Assembly (NCBI RefSeq): GCF_020178975.1
Contig: NZ_JAHXBU010000004.1
Location: 1-64,000, forward strand
DNA from: Cesiribacter sp. SM1
GTDB lineage: Bacteria; Bacteroidota; Bacteroidia; Cytophagales; Cyclobacteriaceae
Direction: 5' to 3'
Length of the DNA stretch: 64,000 nt
Shown: in pieces, positions 18,969-28,347 of the stretch
Layout: each line of letters opens with the position of its first letter
Numbering within the stretch: position 1 is the first letter of the stretch
Position numbers and translations under genes: made by a program
Notes under the pieces: generated by a model
What the model was told of the DNA's origin: nothing
The model's database searches: none
What the model saw: the letters and a program-made list of their open reading frames with translations, nothing else

Positions 18969-21266
18969 TTATTGAACGTAATTGATTGTAGTTTTCTGAT
19001 CTCCCACCATCAGGTCAAAAGCGCCGGGCTCTGTTACCCACTCGCCCTGCTGGTTAATGAAGGCCAGATCCTGTGGCGTAAGCGTGAAATTCACTACCTG
19101 CTCCTCGCCTGGCGCCAGTGATACTTTTGTGAAAGCTCTTAACCTTCTGGCACTTGGGGTAACGCTGGCATACTGGTCAAAGCTGTAAAGCTCTACTGCT
19201 TTTTTACCTGCACGATTACCAGTATTTCTCACCCGCACCTGCACCTCAACATTTTCCGACATGTTCAGGCTCTGTTTGTTAACGGTCAGGTCCGAGAACT
19301 GGAAAGTAGTATAGCTCAGGCCATGGCCAAACGTCCACTGGGGGTTAAAGCCGGCATCACCATAGGTATTGGGCACATCTTCACGAATTCTTTCGGTGCC
19401 TTTGTAATCATAAAGCACCACATCGCCCGTATTGCGCGGATAAGTAAATGAAAGCACACCATTTGGGTTGTAATCGCCAAACAGCACATCTGCTATGGCC
19501 GGACCTCCATAGGTAGACGGGCGGTATGCCATGAGCACTGCCGACATATTAGGCTCTATGGAAGAAATTACCCGCGGACGGCCTTCCAGCAGCACCAGCA
19601 CCACCGGCTTACCGGTTTCTGCTGCAGCACGGGCCAGGGCCAGCTGGTTTGCGTCCAGGGTAAGGTCGTCGATAACACCCGGACTTTCTGCATATGCTTT
19701 TTCACCCAGGAACAGGATAATTGCACCTACTCCCCTGGCGTCTCTTTTTAGCTGGGCAGCATCGTAGTTGGCAGCGGCGGCAAAATCGTTGGTAACCCGG
19801 CTCACCACATTGTTTTTACCTACTTTATCAATTATTGCCTGTAGGGCAGTTTTTGCTCTTTCGGGATACTGGGTTTCGTCGGTTCCCTGCCAGATGTAAG
19901 ACCAGCTGCCATGCAGGCTACCCAGGTTATTTGCCGTTGGGCCGGCTACCAGCACCTTTGTGTTTTTTGCAAGCGGCAATACATTGTTGTCATTCTTCAG
20001 CAGGGTAAGCGTTTCCAGTGCAGCCTGGTAGGCGGTGCTATCGTAATCTGCCAGGCGCAGCTGTGCTGCCAGCTCACGATTAGGATATGCGTTTTCAAAA
20101 AGACCCAGCTTTCTTTTAAGCTCCAGGATGCGGCGCACCGACAGGTCTATTCTTTCTTCAGATATAGTACCTTCTTTTACCAGCTCTACCAGCAGGTCGT
20201 AAAAAGAGTAATCTACTGGCACCATGCTCATGTCGAGACCGGCCTCTACAGCAATGCGAACAGCCTCTTTAGGAGTAGCGGCAATGCGGTGGCGGGTGTG
20301 CAGGCGAATTACGTCTTCCCAGTCAGATACTGCCACACCTTCAAAACCAAGCTCGCCACGCAAAATATCTGTAAGGTAGTACTTGCTGCCATGCACCGGC
20401 ACGCCATTTACCTCGCCTGAGTTAATCATTACGGTAGAGGCACCTGCCTCTACCGCCGCCTTGAACGGAGGCAGTACATACTCGCGCAGCATGGTTTCAG
20501 GAATGTAGGAAGGGGTACGGTCTTTGCCTGTTGCCGGTAAAGAGTAGCCCAGGAAGTGCTTCATGCAGGAGGCTACGGCAGTGTTGCTTTCCAGTCCATC
20601 TTCTTCGTAACCCCTGATGGCAGCCGAGCCCATGGTTTTTACCAGATATACATCTTCGCCAAAGGTTTCTTCAAAGCGAGGCCACAGGGGCTGCCGGCCA
20701 ATGTCCAGCACAGGATCAAAGTTCCAGGGTATGCCCACAGCTCTTGTTTCGGCAGCAGTGATTTTTGCAGCCTGCCGCACCAGCTCAGGGTTGCGCGAGG
20801 CCGACATGCCAATGTTGTGGGGAAACAGCGTTGAGCCTTCTATGTAGTTGGCGCCATGGATGGCATCGATGCCATAAATTACCGGAATACGGCTTCTGGA
20901 TTCTTTAACCGCCACATCCTGTATGGCAGTGAGGATGGTATACCATTGCTCTGCAGTATAGGCATGCCCCTTTACATTCAGGATAGATCCTACTTTTTTC
21001 TCCAGAATAGCCCTGCGGAGTTTAACAGGATCAATGGCTGTGGTAGAGTTATCCTGCAGGATCAGGTCAATGGTAACCTGGGTCATCTGCCCTACCTTTT
21101 CCTCAATGGTCATATCGGCCAGCATGCGGCCAATTTCATCGAGGGGGGCAGCTGCAACGGTATCTACCGCTGGTGCCTGGGTAGTGGTTTGCTGGGGCGT
21201 GCTTGTACTGCACGCCTGCACCACCACAGCCGATAGTAACAAAAATAAGCTTCTGCGCTTCATCAT
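18969..21266 (-). CDS. GH3 beta-glycosidase, BglX-like, periplasmic lipoprotein
   Basis: A 765-residue exo-acting beta-glycosidase that releases single sugars from the non-reducing end of oligosaccharides. The N-terminus has a lipobox (SAVVVQACSTS), suggesting membrane anchoring in the periplasm. The GH3 barrel contains KHFLGYSLPATGKDR and the nucleophile aspartate in GVAVSDWEDV (about residue 316). The second alpha/beta domain (LLKNDNNVLPL) and the C-terminal fibronectin-like domain (QVRVRNTGNRAGKKAVELY) are complete. The closest known type is BglX beta-glucosidase. In a mannan or glucomannan locus it could remove glucose from glucomannan oligosaccharides. It is followed by a strong terminator and may be a single-gene unit. 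Confidence 0.9.
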   Translation of the reverse strand: MMKRRSLFLLLSAVVVQACSTSTPQQTTTQAPAVDTVAAAPLDEIGRMLADMTIEEKVGQMTQVTIDLILQDNSTTAIDPVKLRRAILEKKVGSILNVKGHAYTAEQWYTILTAIQDVAVKESRSRIPVIYGIDAIHGANYIEGSTLFPHNIGMSASRNPELVRQAAKITAAETRAVGIPWNFDPVLDIGRQPLWPRFEETFGEDVYLVKTMGSAAIRGYEEDGLESNTAVASCMKHFLGYSLPATGKDRTPSYIPETMLREYVLPPFKAAVEAGASTVMINSGEVNGVPVHGSKYYLTDILRGELGFEGVAVSDWEDVIRLHTRHRIAATPKEAVRIAVEAGLDMSMVPVDYSFYDLLVELVKEGTISEERIDLSVRRILELKRKLGLFENAYPNRELAAQLRLADYDSTAYQAALETLTLLKNDNNVLPLAKNTKVLVAGPTANNLGSLHGSWSYIWQGTDETQYPERAKTALQAIIDKVGKNNVVSRVTNDFAAAANYDAAQLKRDARGVGAIILFLGEKAYAESPGVIDDLTLDANQLALARAAAETGKPVVLVLLEGRPRVISSIEPNMSAVLMAYRPSTYGGPAIADVLFGDYNPNGVLSFTYPRNTGDVVLYDYKGTERIREDVPNTYGDAGFNPQWTFGHGLSYTTFQFSDLTVNKQSLNMSENVEVQVRVRNTGNRAGKKAVELYSFDQYASVTPSARRLRAFTKVSLAPGEEQVVNFTLTPQDLAFINQQGEWVTEPGAFDLMVGDQKTTINYVQ

Positions 21267-21769
21267 AAAGGTTGGTTGTAAATTGTGTATGGTTGGTTAT
21301 TAAGTGCTCTTCTGTCAGTTATTTCTCATGCTTTATCGCTTAGAGGTCTAAATATTTAAAAACAGGCATTCGTATCTTTCAGCGCCTGAAGATTTAAAAA
21401 ATTACCAGAGAATTCCGGCTCTTGTAAAAATGCTTCCTAAACTACAGACATTTGCCCAAAATGAGCAATTTTGCAAACAGCAATTTTCGCAGAAAAGCCA
21501 TAAAATTCAGCATACAGTTGCTACAGGCTTAATATTGACAGAAAAATGCTGCTACCCCGGCATACTATGTTTGTTTAGGCTCTATTATTAATGTAGGCCT
21601 GCCAAAATTTTTATGTACACCCAACTGTAGTAAAGGGCTTAATAAACCTGCGCAAACGCTTGAATCTGGTTTTCACACCTGCACTGCAAAAAGCTGCCGG
21701 AGCAGCTGCTGCAACAGTCTTTCCTGAAGATGGGTTAGACTTAATTAGTTTAACCGATTACCATACTGC
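21267..21769. promoter_or_regulatory. Divergent promoter region between GH3 and MFS genes
   Basis: About 500 bp with no gene, separating two divergently transcribed genes, so it should hold both promoters. It includes GCAAACGCTTGA at 21652-21663, an imperfect match (10 of 12) to the palindrome repeated upstream of susC. This may mean shared control. Nothing else recognisable. Confidence 0.4.
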
Positions 21770-22918
21770 ATGCAATTAAAAACAAAGCAGCGTATTGCCT
21801 TAAGCGCCCTGTTCTTTCAAAGCGGGCTGTGCTTTGCCACCTGGGCATCACGCATACCTGATATAAAAGAATTTTTTGAGCTAAGTGACAGCGAACTGGG
21901 CGCCCTGTTGCTGGTAAGGCCGGTAGGCTCTCTTTTTGCCATGCCGCTTTCGGGCTACCTGGTAGACCAGCACGGGAGCCGAATGACCTCCGTAGCCGGC
22001 ATCGCTGGTTTTAGCCTAAGCCTGCTGATCCTGGGGATGGCTCCCACTGTTAGCGTGCTGGTAGCAGGCATACTATTATTTGGGATGTTTTCTAACCTAA
22101 TCAACATTTCTGTAAATGCCCAGGCGCTGGTGGTGCAAAAAAGTTACGGAAAGGTGATCATGGCATCATTCCATGGCCTCTGGAGCCTTGCAGGTTTTTT
22201 TGGTGCCGGCCTTGGCGCCCTGGCCTTGTGGCTGGACCTAAGCATTGTTACCCACTTTGTGTCTGTTACCATTGTTGTGATGGCGCTCTTAAGCTTATCT
22301 TATAAATACCTCACCAAAGAAACAGACGAAAGAGCAGGCCGCAAGTTTGTGCTCAAAAAGCCCGACAGACACCTGATGATCCTGGGCAGTATTGCCTTTT
22401 GCGGGCTTATTTGCGAGGGCTGTATGTTCGACTGGAGCGGGGTATATTTTAAACAGGTAATACAGGCACAGGAAGGAATGGTTGCTGCCGGTTACATGGC
22501 TTTTCTGGGTACCATGGCCCTGGGCAGGCTTATATCCGACAGGTTTACCAACCGTTATGGCAGCAGTTCCATCATACAGGTAAGTGGCTGCCTTATATTT
22601 GGAGGGTTGGTGATTGCCGTTGCCTTTCCCTACCTGATCACAGGCATACTTGGCTTTTTTATGATTGGCGCAGGCACCTCGTCTGTTATACCGCTTACAT
22701 ATACCGAAGTTGGAAAGAACAAGAAGTTTTCTCCGGGCATAGCACTTGCCATGGTGGCTACTCTTGGCTATTTTGGCTTTCTGTTAGGGCCGCCGCTTAT
22801 TGGTTTTATTGCCGACCTGCTAAGCCTTAGAGCCTCGTTTGCCCTGGTAGCGGTGGTGGGTCTTACCATATCCATTATTGTAACGCTGGAAAAACGCAGA
22901 AAAAACAGCCTGATTTAA
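21770..22918 (+). CDS. Major facilitator superfamily sugar transporter
   Basis: A 382-residue integral inner-membrane protein with about twelve hydrophobic helices. The N-terminus contains FQSGLCFATWASRIPDIKE, typical of the YbjJ/FucP-like MFS branch. The loop after helix 2 (GYLVDQHGSR) matches the MFS signature G-x3-D-x2-G. Likely substrate is a monosaccharide such as mannose or galactose released in the periplasm, an inference from gene context. Followed 65 bp later by an esterase gene on the same strand, so the two may be co-transcribed. Confidence 0.85.
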   Translation: MQLKTKQRIALSALFFQSGLCFATWASRIPDIKEFFELSDSELGALLLVRPVGSLFAMPLSGYLVDQHGSRMTSVAGIAGFSLSLLILGMAPTVSVLVAGILLFGMFSNLINISVNAQALVVQKSYGKVIMASFHGLWSLAGFFGAGLGALALWLDLSIVTHFVSVTIVVMALLSLSYKYLTKETDERAGRKFVLKKPDRHLMILGSIAFCGLICEGCMFDWSGVYFKQVIQAQEGMVAAGYMAFLGTMALGRLISDRFTNRYGSSSIIQVSGCLIFGGLVIAVAFPYLITGILGFFMIGAGTSSVIPLTYTEVGKNKKFSPGIALAMVATLGYFGFLLGPPLIGFIADLLSLRASFALVAVVGLTISIIVTLEKRRKNSLI

Positions 22919-22982
22919 CACCTCCTGCTACACACAGCATCAAACATCAATATTCAATACACCGAGTATACCTTTCCTGAAA

Positions 22983-24380
22983 ATGAAAAAATATTTAGCA
23001 CTATTGCTCTTTGCAGCCATGAGTCCTTTAAGCTCCCTTTTTGCAGTTGGCCTGCCTTCCATTTTTGCCGATCATATGGTACTGCAGCAAAATGCTTCTG
23101 TTACCATCTGGGGCTGGGGTAAAACCGGCGAAGAGGTAAGCGTTAGCGGCAGCTGGAACGGCAATGCAGTAAAAACCAAGGTAGATACGGATGCCAAATG
23201 GCAGGTTAAATTACAAACACCGGCAGCTGGCGGTCCTTATACCCTAACAGTACAAGGGTACAATACTATTAGATTCAGCGATGTGCTGATTGGCGAGGTG
23301 TGGCTGGTATCCGGCCAGTCGAATATGGAATGGAACGCAAGCATGGGCATTGATAACGATAAGGAAGAAATTGCCAAAGCGAACTACCCGCAGATCCGCT
23401 TTTTTTCAGTAGAGCACAGAACAGCCGATGGCCCCCAGCTGGACCTGGGCGGCAACTGGGTGGTAGCCACACCTGAAACAATGCAGTATTTCAGTGCAGT
23501 GGCCTATTTCTTTGGCAGGGAGCTTCACCAGGAGTTAAATGTGCCCATCGGGCTCATCAACAGCAGCTGGGGCGGCACCCCGGCCGAAATCTGGATGCAG
23601 GCACAGCTAATTAAAGATAATCCTTTTTTAGCCGAAGCTGCAGCTAAACTACAGGAAGTACCCTGGGGTCCGGTAAAGCCCGGCAAAGCATACAATGCCA
23701 TGATTGCCCCTCTTATTCCTTACCAGATTGCGGGCGCATTGTGGTACCAGGGTGAGTCTAACACTGCGGTGCCGCATGCCTATTCCGAAGTGCTCACAGC
23801 GCTAATTCAAAACTGGCGGGCACAATGGGGCTACGAATTTCCCTTCTATTTTGCACAGATAGCACCCTATAAATATGGCAGGCCTTATGAAGGGGTAATT
23901 GTACGCGACGAGCAGCGGCAAACCCTCTCTGTACCCAAAACAGGAATGGTTGTTACCAGTGATATTGGTAACATTGACGACATACACCCCCGCAACAAAC
24001 TGGATGTAGGAAAACGCTTTGCCAACATTGCCCTGAACCAGACCTATGGCATAAAAGACCGCCCTGTTTCCGGTCCGCTCTACCGCGAGATGAAAAAAGA
24101 AGGCAACAAAATCAGGCTTTACTTTGACCATGCCGAAAATGGCCTGGTAAGCAAAGGCAAAGAACTTACCCTCTTCGAAATAGCCGGGCCAGACCAGAAA
24201 TTTGTGCCAGCCAGGGCTAAAATAGACGGCAATACCATTGTGGTAAGCGCCAGGGGTGTAAAAGATCCGGCAGCTGTTCGTTTTGCCTGGAGCAATACTG
24301 CAGAACCTAAGCTGTTCAACAAGGAGGGACTCCCCGCCTCTGCCTTCCGTACCGACAACTGGGAAATTGCAATGCAGTAG
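22983..24380 (+). CDS. Sialate O-acetylesterase-type (SASA/DUF303) carbohydrate esterase
   Basis: A 465-residue exported enzyme (signal peptide ending near SSLFAVG). It begins LPSIFADHMVLQQNASVTIWGWG, the usual opening of this family. The catalytic serine is in WLVSGQSNMEWN. Further conserved features are NSSWGGTPAEIWM and ALWYQGESNT, and a late DIHPRNKLDVGKR motif probably provides the Asp-His pair. Enzymes of this group remove acetyl groups from sugars. Next to mannanase genes, deacetylation of acetylated mannan is more likely than sialic acid. Length is normal and there are no breaks. Confidence 0.88.
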   Translation: MKKYLALLLFAAMSPLSSLFAVGLPSIFADHMVLQQNASVTIWGWGKTGEEVSVSGSWNGNAVKTKVDTDAKWQVKLQTPAAGGPYTLTVQGYNTIRFSDVLIGEVWLVSGQSNMEWNASMGIDNDKEEIAKANYPQIRFFSVEHRTADGPQLDLGGNWVVATPETMQYFSAVAYFFGRELHQELNVPIGLINSSWGGTPAEIWMQAQLIKDNPFLAEAAAKLQEVPWGPVKPGKAYNAMIAPLIPYQIAGALWYQGESNTAVPHAYSEVLTALIQNWRAQWGYEFPFYFAQIAPYKYGRPYEGVIVRDEQRQTLSVPKTGMVVTSDIGNIDDIHPRNKLDVGKRFANIALNQTYGIKDRPVSGPLYREMKKEGNKIRLYFDHAENGLVSKGKELTLFEIAGPDQKFVPARAKIDGNTIVVSARGVKDPAAVRFAWSNTAEPKLFNKEGLPASAFRTDNWEIAMQ

Positions 24381-24435
24381 ACCCCTGGTATTGCATCAAA
24401 TATCCTACAGCTGAATCACTATACCGTACCGTTAT

Positions 24436-24468
24436 ACACCTGACAGGTTTTGAAAACCTGTCAGGTGT
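24436..24468. terminator. Perfect inverted repeat between convergent genes
   Basis: ACACCTGACAGGTTTT and AAAACCTGTCAGGTGT form a perfect 16-bp hairpin between the convergent esterase and aldo-keto reductase genes. It probably ends transcription from both sides. Its sequence also resembles a dispersed Bacteroidota repeat (compare 33547-33589). Confidence 0.6.
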
Positions 24469-24485
24469 GGTTCAGCCCTGTAGCA

Positions 24486-25499
24486 TTAAGCCTGCTCACC
24501 TTCTCCTCTTAAAATCCCTTCAATCCGCTCCAGCTCATTGTTACTGAACTGCAGGTTATTCAGGCATTGCAGCGAATCTGTAAGCTGCTCTGGCTTGCTT
24601 GCCCCAATAAGTACTGATGTAACGCGCTCATCTTTCAGCAACCAGGCCAGCGCCATTTGCGCCAGCGACTGCCCGCGCTCCCGCGCCAGCTCATTTAGTT
24701 GTTTTATCCTGTTTAGTTTATCTTCGGTGATGTTATTTTCCTGCAAATGGCCATGAGCTTTTGCGGCACGCGAATCTGCCGGAATGCCATTGAGGTATTT
24801 ATCGGTAAGCATGCCCTGGGCCAGGGGAGAAAAAGGAATACAACCTACCCCCTCCTGCTCCAGCAGATCCAGCAGGCCTTCTTTTTCTACCCAACGCTCA
24901 AACATTGAGTATTTTGGCTGATGAATGAGGCAGGGGGTGCCCAGCTCTTTCAGTATCTTAAAGGCTTTTGCCGCCTCTTCGGGATGGTAGTTAGAGATAC
25001 CTACATATAAGGCCTTGCCCTGCCGAACCATCAGATCGAGAGTACCCATGGTTTCTTCCAGCGGCGTTTCAGGATCTGGACGGTGGTGGTAAAAAATATC
25101 TACATACTCCAGCCCCATGCGTTTTAAGCTTTGGTCAAGGCTGGCCACCAGGTACTTCTTGGAGCCCCAGTTGCCATAGGGCCCTGCCCACATATCGTAG
25201 CCAGCCTTGCTGGAGATGATCAGCTCATCGCGATAACCGCCAAAGTCTTTTTTAAGGATCTGGCCGAAGTTTTCTTCTGCAGAACCATAAGGAGGACCAT
25301 AGTTATTGGCCAGGTCGAAGTGGGTAACGCCACTGCTAAACGCCAGCTGTAGTATACCTCTGGCATTTTGCAGCCTGTCTACATGGCCAAAGTTATGCCA
25401 CAGGCCCAGCGACAGGGCCGGCAGTTTTAGCCCGCTGCGGCCACAGCGGCGGTAGGGCATGGCTTCGTAGCGATCAGGATTGGGGGTATAATTTATCAT
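24486..25499 (-). CDS. Aldo/keto reductase, YghZ/Gpr-like
   Basis: A 337-residue cytoplasmic NADPH-dependent reductase. The catalytic tetrad is visible: D and Y in FDLANNYGPPYGSAEENFG, K in SSKAGYDMW, H in IFYHHRPDPETPLEE. The NADP-binding end is VLIGASKPEQL. The start MPYRRCGRSGLKLPALSLGLWHNFG is typical of the YghZ (L-glyceraldehyde-3-phosphate reductase) subgroup, where MinT-like DMWAGPYG is also conserved. Physiological substrate unknown. It may be a general aldehyde detoxifier rather than part of mannan use. It is transcribed away from the AGE operon end, with a hairpin at 25596 between them. Confidence 0.88.
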   Translation of the reverse strand: MINYTPNPDRYEAMPYRRCGRSGLKLPALSLGLWHNFGHVDRLQNARGILQLAFSSGVTHFDLANNYGPPYGSAEENFGQILKKDFGGYRDELIISSKAGYDMWAGPYGNWGSKKYLVASLDQSLKRMGLEYVDIFYHHRPDPETPLEETMGTLDLMVRQGKALYVGISNYHPEEAAKAFKILKELGTPCLIHQPKYSMFERWVEKEGLLDLLEQEGVGCIPFSPLAQGMLTDKYLNGIPADSRAAKAHGHLQENNITEDKLNRIKQLNELARERGQSLAQMALAWLLKDERVTSVLIGASKPEQLTDSLQCLNNLQFSNNELERIEGILRGEGEQA

Positions 25500-25595
25500 G
25501 TTAAAAAAGGATTGCAGTTTTAAAAATAGTTTACGGCTGCTGTATATGCAGGTGCAAGAGCATTGTACGTTTAAGCATCAGTCTATAAAAACGAA

Positions 25596-25625
25596 AATAG
25601 CGAAAGGGTTTATTCTTTCGCTATT
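25596..25625 (-). terminator. Terminator of the mannobiose operon
   Basis: AATAGCGAAAG and CTTTCGCTATT form a perfect 11-bp stem with an 8-base loop, about 200 bp beyond the stop of the epimerase gene. The rest of 25500-25828 shows no gene. Confidence 0.6.
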
Positions 25626-25828
25626 ATAATGATGTTAAGCTCCCTCCCCTTTTATTGAATTAATCTTATCAGGAAAAATGCCACCCCCTTAGCGGTTCTT
25701 GTGTTAATGCCTTGTTTGCTCTAATCATTTTATCTCTTCAGGATTGTTACTAACCTAAACCTTTGCTACTCGCGCATTTCTTAACAAAATTAGCTCCCTG
25801 GAAGAGGAGCGAGCTTAGAGAATTAATT

Positions 25829-27058
25829 CTAGCTATCCATAATAGTTTTGCAGCGGTGCACTACTTCCATGCAGGCACGTGAGTTGTGGTAGGGGCACTT
25901 CCAGAAACCTATTTTATCTTCTCCTTTCATCAGGCTGTAGTCATCGTACACACCCCAAAACCATTCGCCCTTTTCCTTATCCAGGAAATGCTTTTGCGCA
26001 AACTTCCAGGAATTGAGCGACTGCTCCAGAAACTTAGCTTCGCCGGTAAGCTGGTAGGCATTCAGGAACCCAACCATGGCTTCGGCACTTACCCACCACT
26101 CGCGGTGTGTATCGTAGTGCCCCTCTTCACGATCCAACTCGTGGTAAAGGCTGCCATCGGGCTGCAGGCCTTCTTCGGTGGCACGTGCCATTTGCACAGC
26201 TACCCTTTTCACACGCTGCAGTAACTCTCCATTCCCCAGCACTTCTGCAGCCTCCTGCAGCAGCCAGGAAGCTTCAATATCGTGGCCGTAAGAAACCAGC
26301 TCGGCAGTAACTTTCCACTCTGCCGTAAAGAACAGGTTCATGTGGCCGGTGCGGCTATCTATAATGCGATCCAGGAACACCTCAATTAACAACTCCAGCT
26401 GTTGGGCCAGCTGCCCATCTGGCCAGATGCGGTACAGGTTGGCATAGGCCTCCAGTATGTGCAGGTGGGTGTTCATGGTTTTAGGATCGTTACGATCTTT
26501 GGGGCTTAGGCGCAGGTCGTCCAGCAACTCACCTTCGCGGCTGAAGGCTTCAAAGTAACCGCCATGCTCCCGGTCGAAGCTGTGTTTTTCTATCCAGCGG
26601 TAGAGCTCCCGGCTTAGCACCAGGGCCCTTTCGTTTTTGGTGGCCCTGTAGAATTCGCTTAAGCCATAGATGGCAAAAGCCAGTGCATAGATCTGCTTAC
26701 GGGTTTTCAGGGGCTTGCCCTGTGCATCCAGCTCCCAGTAGATACCGCCCCACTCCTCATCCACAAAATGCTTCAGCAGGTACTCGAAGGAGCGCTCTGC
26801 CAGCTGCAGGTGCTGCGGATCAGTGGTATGCCGGTAAGCAGCCGAAAAGGTCCAGAGGATACGGGCATTCAGGATGCCCCCTTTCGGAGCATCCTGATTT
26901 ACAATCCCGTTATGATCCATTTGTCCGACAAAACCCCCATGCTTTTCGTCCAGCGCCTGCTGCTGCCAGAACTGCAGTATTCTTTGCAACTCTGCCCCGG
27001 CCTCGGCGCTGTAGCGTTGTAATACAGGCGTAAGTACAGACCCTTCTGCCTTATTCAT
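25829..27058 (-). CDS. AGE-family 2-epimerase (mannobiose/cellobiose 2-epimerase)
   Basis: A 409-residue cytoplasmic enzyme of the N-acylglucosamine 2-epimerase (alpha/alpha-barrel) family. Visible motifs include GGFVGQMDHNG, RILWTFSAAYR, SYGHDIEASWLL with the catalytic histidine and EWWVSAEAMVGFLNAYQ, plus WKCPYHNSRACME with the second catalytic histidine near the end. These match cellobiose/mannobiose 2-epimerases. Its neighbours decide the substrate: the GH130 gene directly upstream overlaps it by one base (ATGA), so it most likely converts beta-1,4-mannobiose to mannosyl-glucose, which the GH130 enzyme then phosphorolyses. Full length and intact. Confidence 0.9.
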   Translation of the reverse strand: MNKAEGSVLTPVLQRYSAEAGAELQRILQFWQQQALDEKHGGFVGQMDHNGIVNQDAPKGGILNARILWTFSAAYRHTTDPQHLQLAERSFEYLLKHFVDEEWGGIYWELDAQGKPLKTRKQIYALAFAIYGLSEFYRATKNERALVLSRELYRWIEKHSFDREHGGYFEAFSREGELLDDLRLSPKDRNDPKTMNTHLHILEAYANLYRIWPDGQLAQQLELLIEVFLDRIIDSRTGHMNLFFTAEWKVTAELVSYGHDIEASWLLQEAAEVLGNGELLQRVKRVAVQMARATEEGLQPDGSLYHELDREEGHYDTHREWWVSAEAMVGFLNAYQLTGEAKFLEQSLNSWKFAQKHFLDKEKGEWFWGVYDDYSLMKGEDKIGFWKCPYHNSRACMEVVHRCKTIMDS

Positions 27059-28275
27059 CAGGCAATACTATTACTGGTTAACACCTGTTTGTTTGCCCCC
27101 AGGTAATCAAGGTTTTTATCAATCAGCTGGTTAAGCCTTTCTACCGTAGCGCCGGAACGAAGGCCATCCTGCGGGGTATTGAGCGTATAATCCAGCAGGC
27201 GCTCTACTGTAGAAGTAGCTACATGCATGCGGGTATCAGAAGAGCCGTAGTAAATGAATACGGTTCCATCCTCATCCAGTATCCAGCCATTGGAGAACAC
27301 AACGTTAGATACATCGCCCACCCGCTCTTCGCCCTCGGGTGCAATAAAATAACCTGCTGGCTTGTGTATTACCCTGAATGGATCTTCCAGGCTGGTTAGG
27401 AATACGTAGAGCACGTAGCGCAAGCCTGCGGCTGTATTACGCACACCGTGGGCCATGTGCAGCCAGCCTTTTTCAGTTTTGATGGGCGCTGGTCCCTGGC
27501 CGTTCTTCACTTCGTTGATGGTGTGGTACTGCTTATAGTCTACGATCAGCTCCTGGTCGATTACCGCATTTTCAATAGAATCGGAAAAACCATAGCCAAT
27601 ACCACCACCTGAACCGGCTTCAATAAAACCATCCTGCGGACGGGTATAGAAAGCATATTTGCCCCCTACAAACTCCGGGTGCAGTACTACATTGCGCTGC
27701 TGCGGAGAGGGAGTTTTCAGGTCTGGCAGGCGCTCCCATGTAACCAGATCGCGGGTACGGGCAATGCCGCATTGCGCAATGGCCGATGATTCATCACCTC
27801 TTTTAGCCGCCGGGTCTTTACGCTCTGTGCAGAAAAGGCCGTAAATCCAGCCATCTTCGTGCTGTGTGAGGCGCATATCGTATACGTTTACATCAGGTAC
27901 TGAAGTCTCGGGCATGGTAACGGGCTTATCCCAGAACTTAAAGCTATCTACGCCATTAGGGCTTTCGGCCACGGCAAAGAAAGACTTACGGTCGGCACCC
28001 TCTACCCTTACCACCAGCAGGTATTTACCCCTTAGCTTGATGGCACCAGAGTTGAAAGCTGCATTGATCCCAAAACGCTCCATCAGGTAAGGGTTAGTCT
28101 CGGGATTAAGATCGTAGCGCCAGAAAAGGGGAGCATGCTGTGCCGTTAGGATTGGATATTCGTAGCGGTCGTAGACTCCATTGCCCAGCGCCTCTTTTTT
28201 ATTTTTTCGGTTTACCAGTGCCTGGTGCGCACTTTGTAACTGCTGTAGTCTTTCGTTAAAGGTTGTATTGCTCAT
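27058..28275 (-). CDS. GH130 4-O-beta-D-mannosyl-D-glucose phosphorylase
   Basis: A 405-residue cytoplasmic phosphorylase: mannosyl-beta-1,4-glucose + phosphate gives mannose-1-phosphate + glucose. It resembles the GH130_1 subgroup: [61 protein letters not shown] with the catalytic aspartate, [15 protein letters not shown], and a late [20 protein letters not shown]. It lies 72 bp after the symporter gene and overlaps the epimerase start. Together with that enzyme it forms the last two steps of the mannobiose pathway known in Bacteroides. Confidence 0.93.
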   Translation of the reverse strand: MSNTTFNERLQQLQSAHQALVNRKNKKEALGNGVYDRYEYPILTAQHAPLFWRYDLNPETNPYLMERFGINAAFNSGAIKLRGKYLLVVRVEGADRKSFFAVAESPNGVDSFKFWDKPVTMPETSVPDVNVYDMRLTQHEDGWIYGLFCTERKDPAAKRGDESSAIAQCGIARTRDLVTWERLPDLKTPSPQQRNVVLHPEFVGGKYAFYTRPQDGFIEAGSGGGIGYGFSDSIENAVIDQELIVDYKQYHTINEVKNGQGPAPIKTEKGWLHMAHGVRNTAAGLRYVLYVFLTSLEDPFRVIHKPAGYFIAPEGEERVGDVSNVVFSNGWILDEDGTVFIYYGSSDTRMHVATSTVERLLDYTLNTPQDGLRSGATVERLNQLIDKNLDYLGANKQVLTSNSIA

Positions 28276-28347
28276 GTGACTAAAGTTTCTAAATCAGTAT
28301 GTTATCAGAGATTCTTTCTTTTTGGTATGCTAAAGCTCCGGCAGGGC

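Noticed and set aside
22983-24380. Sialic acid catabolism
   Set aside because: The esterase carries the sialate O-acetylesterase family name, but no other sialic acid gene is present; the mannan context makes an acetyl-mannan esterase role more likely. The AGE-family gene is explained by its GH130 partner.
26683-27033. Plus-strand reading frame of 116 codons opposite the epimerase gene
   Set aside because: Rich in Pro, Arg and Ser as expected for an antisense frame; no domain and no upstream signal.
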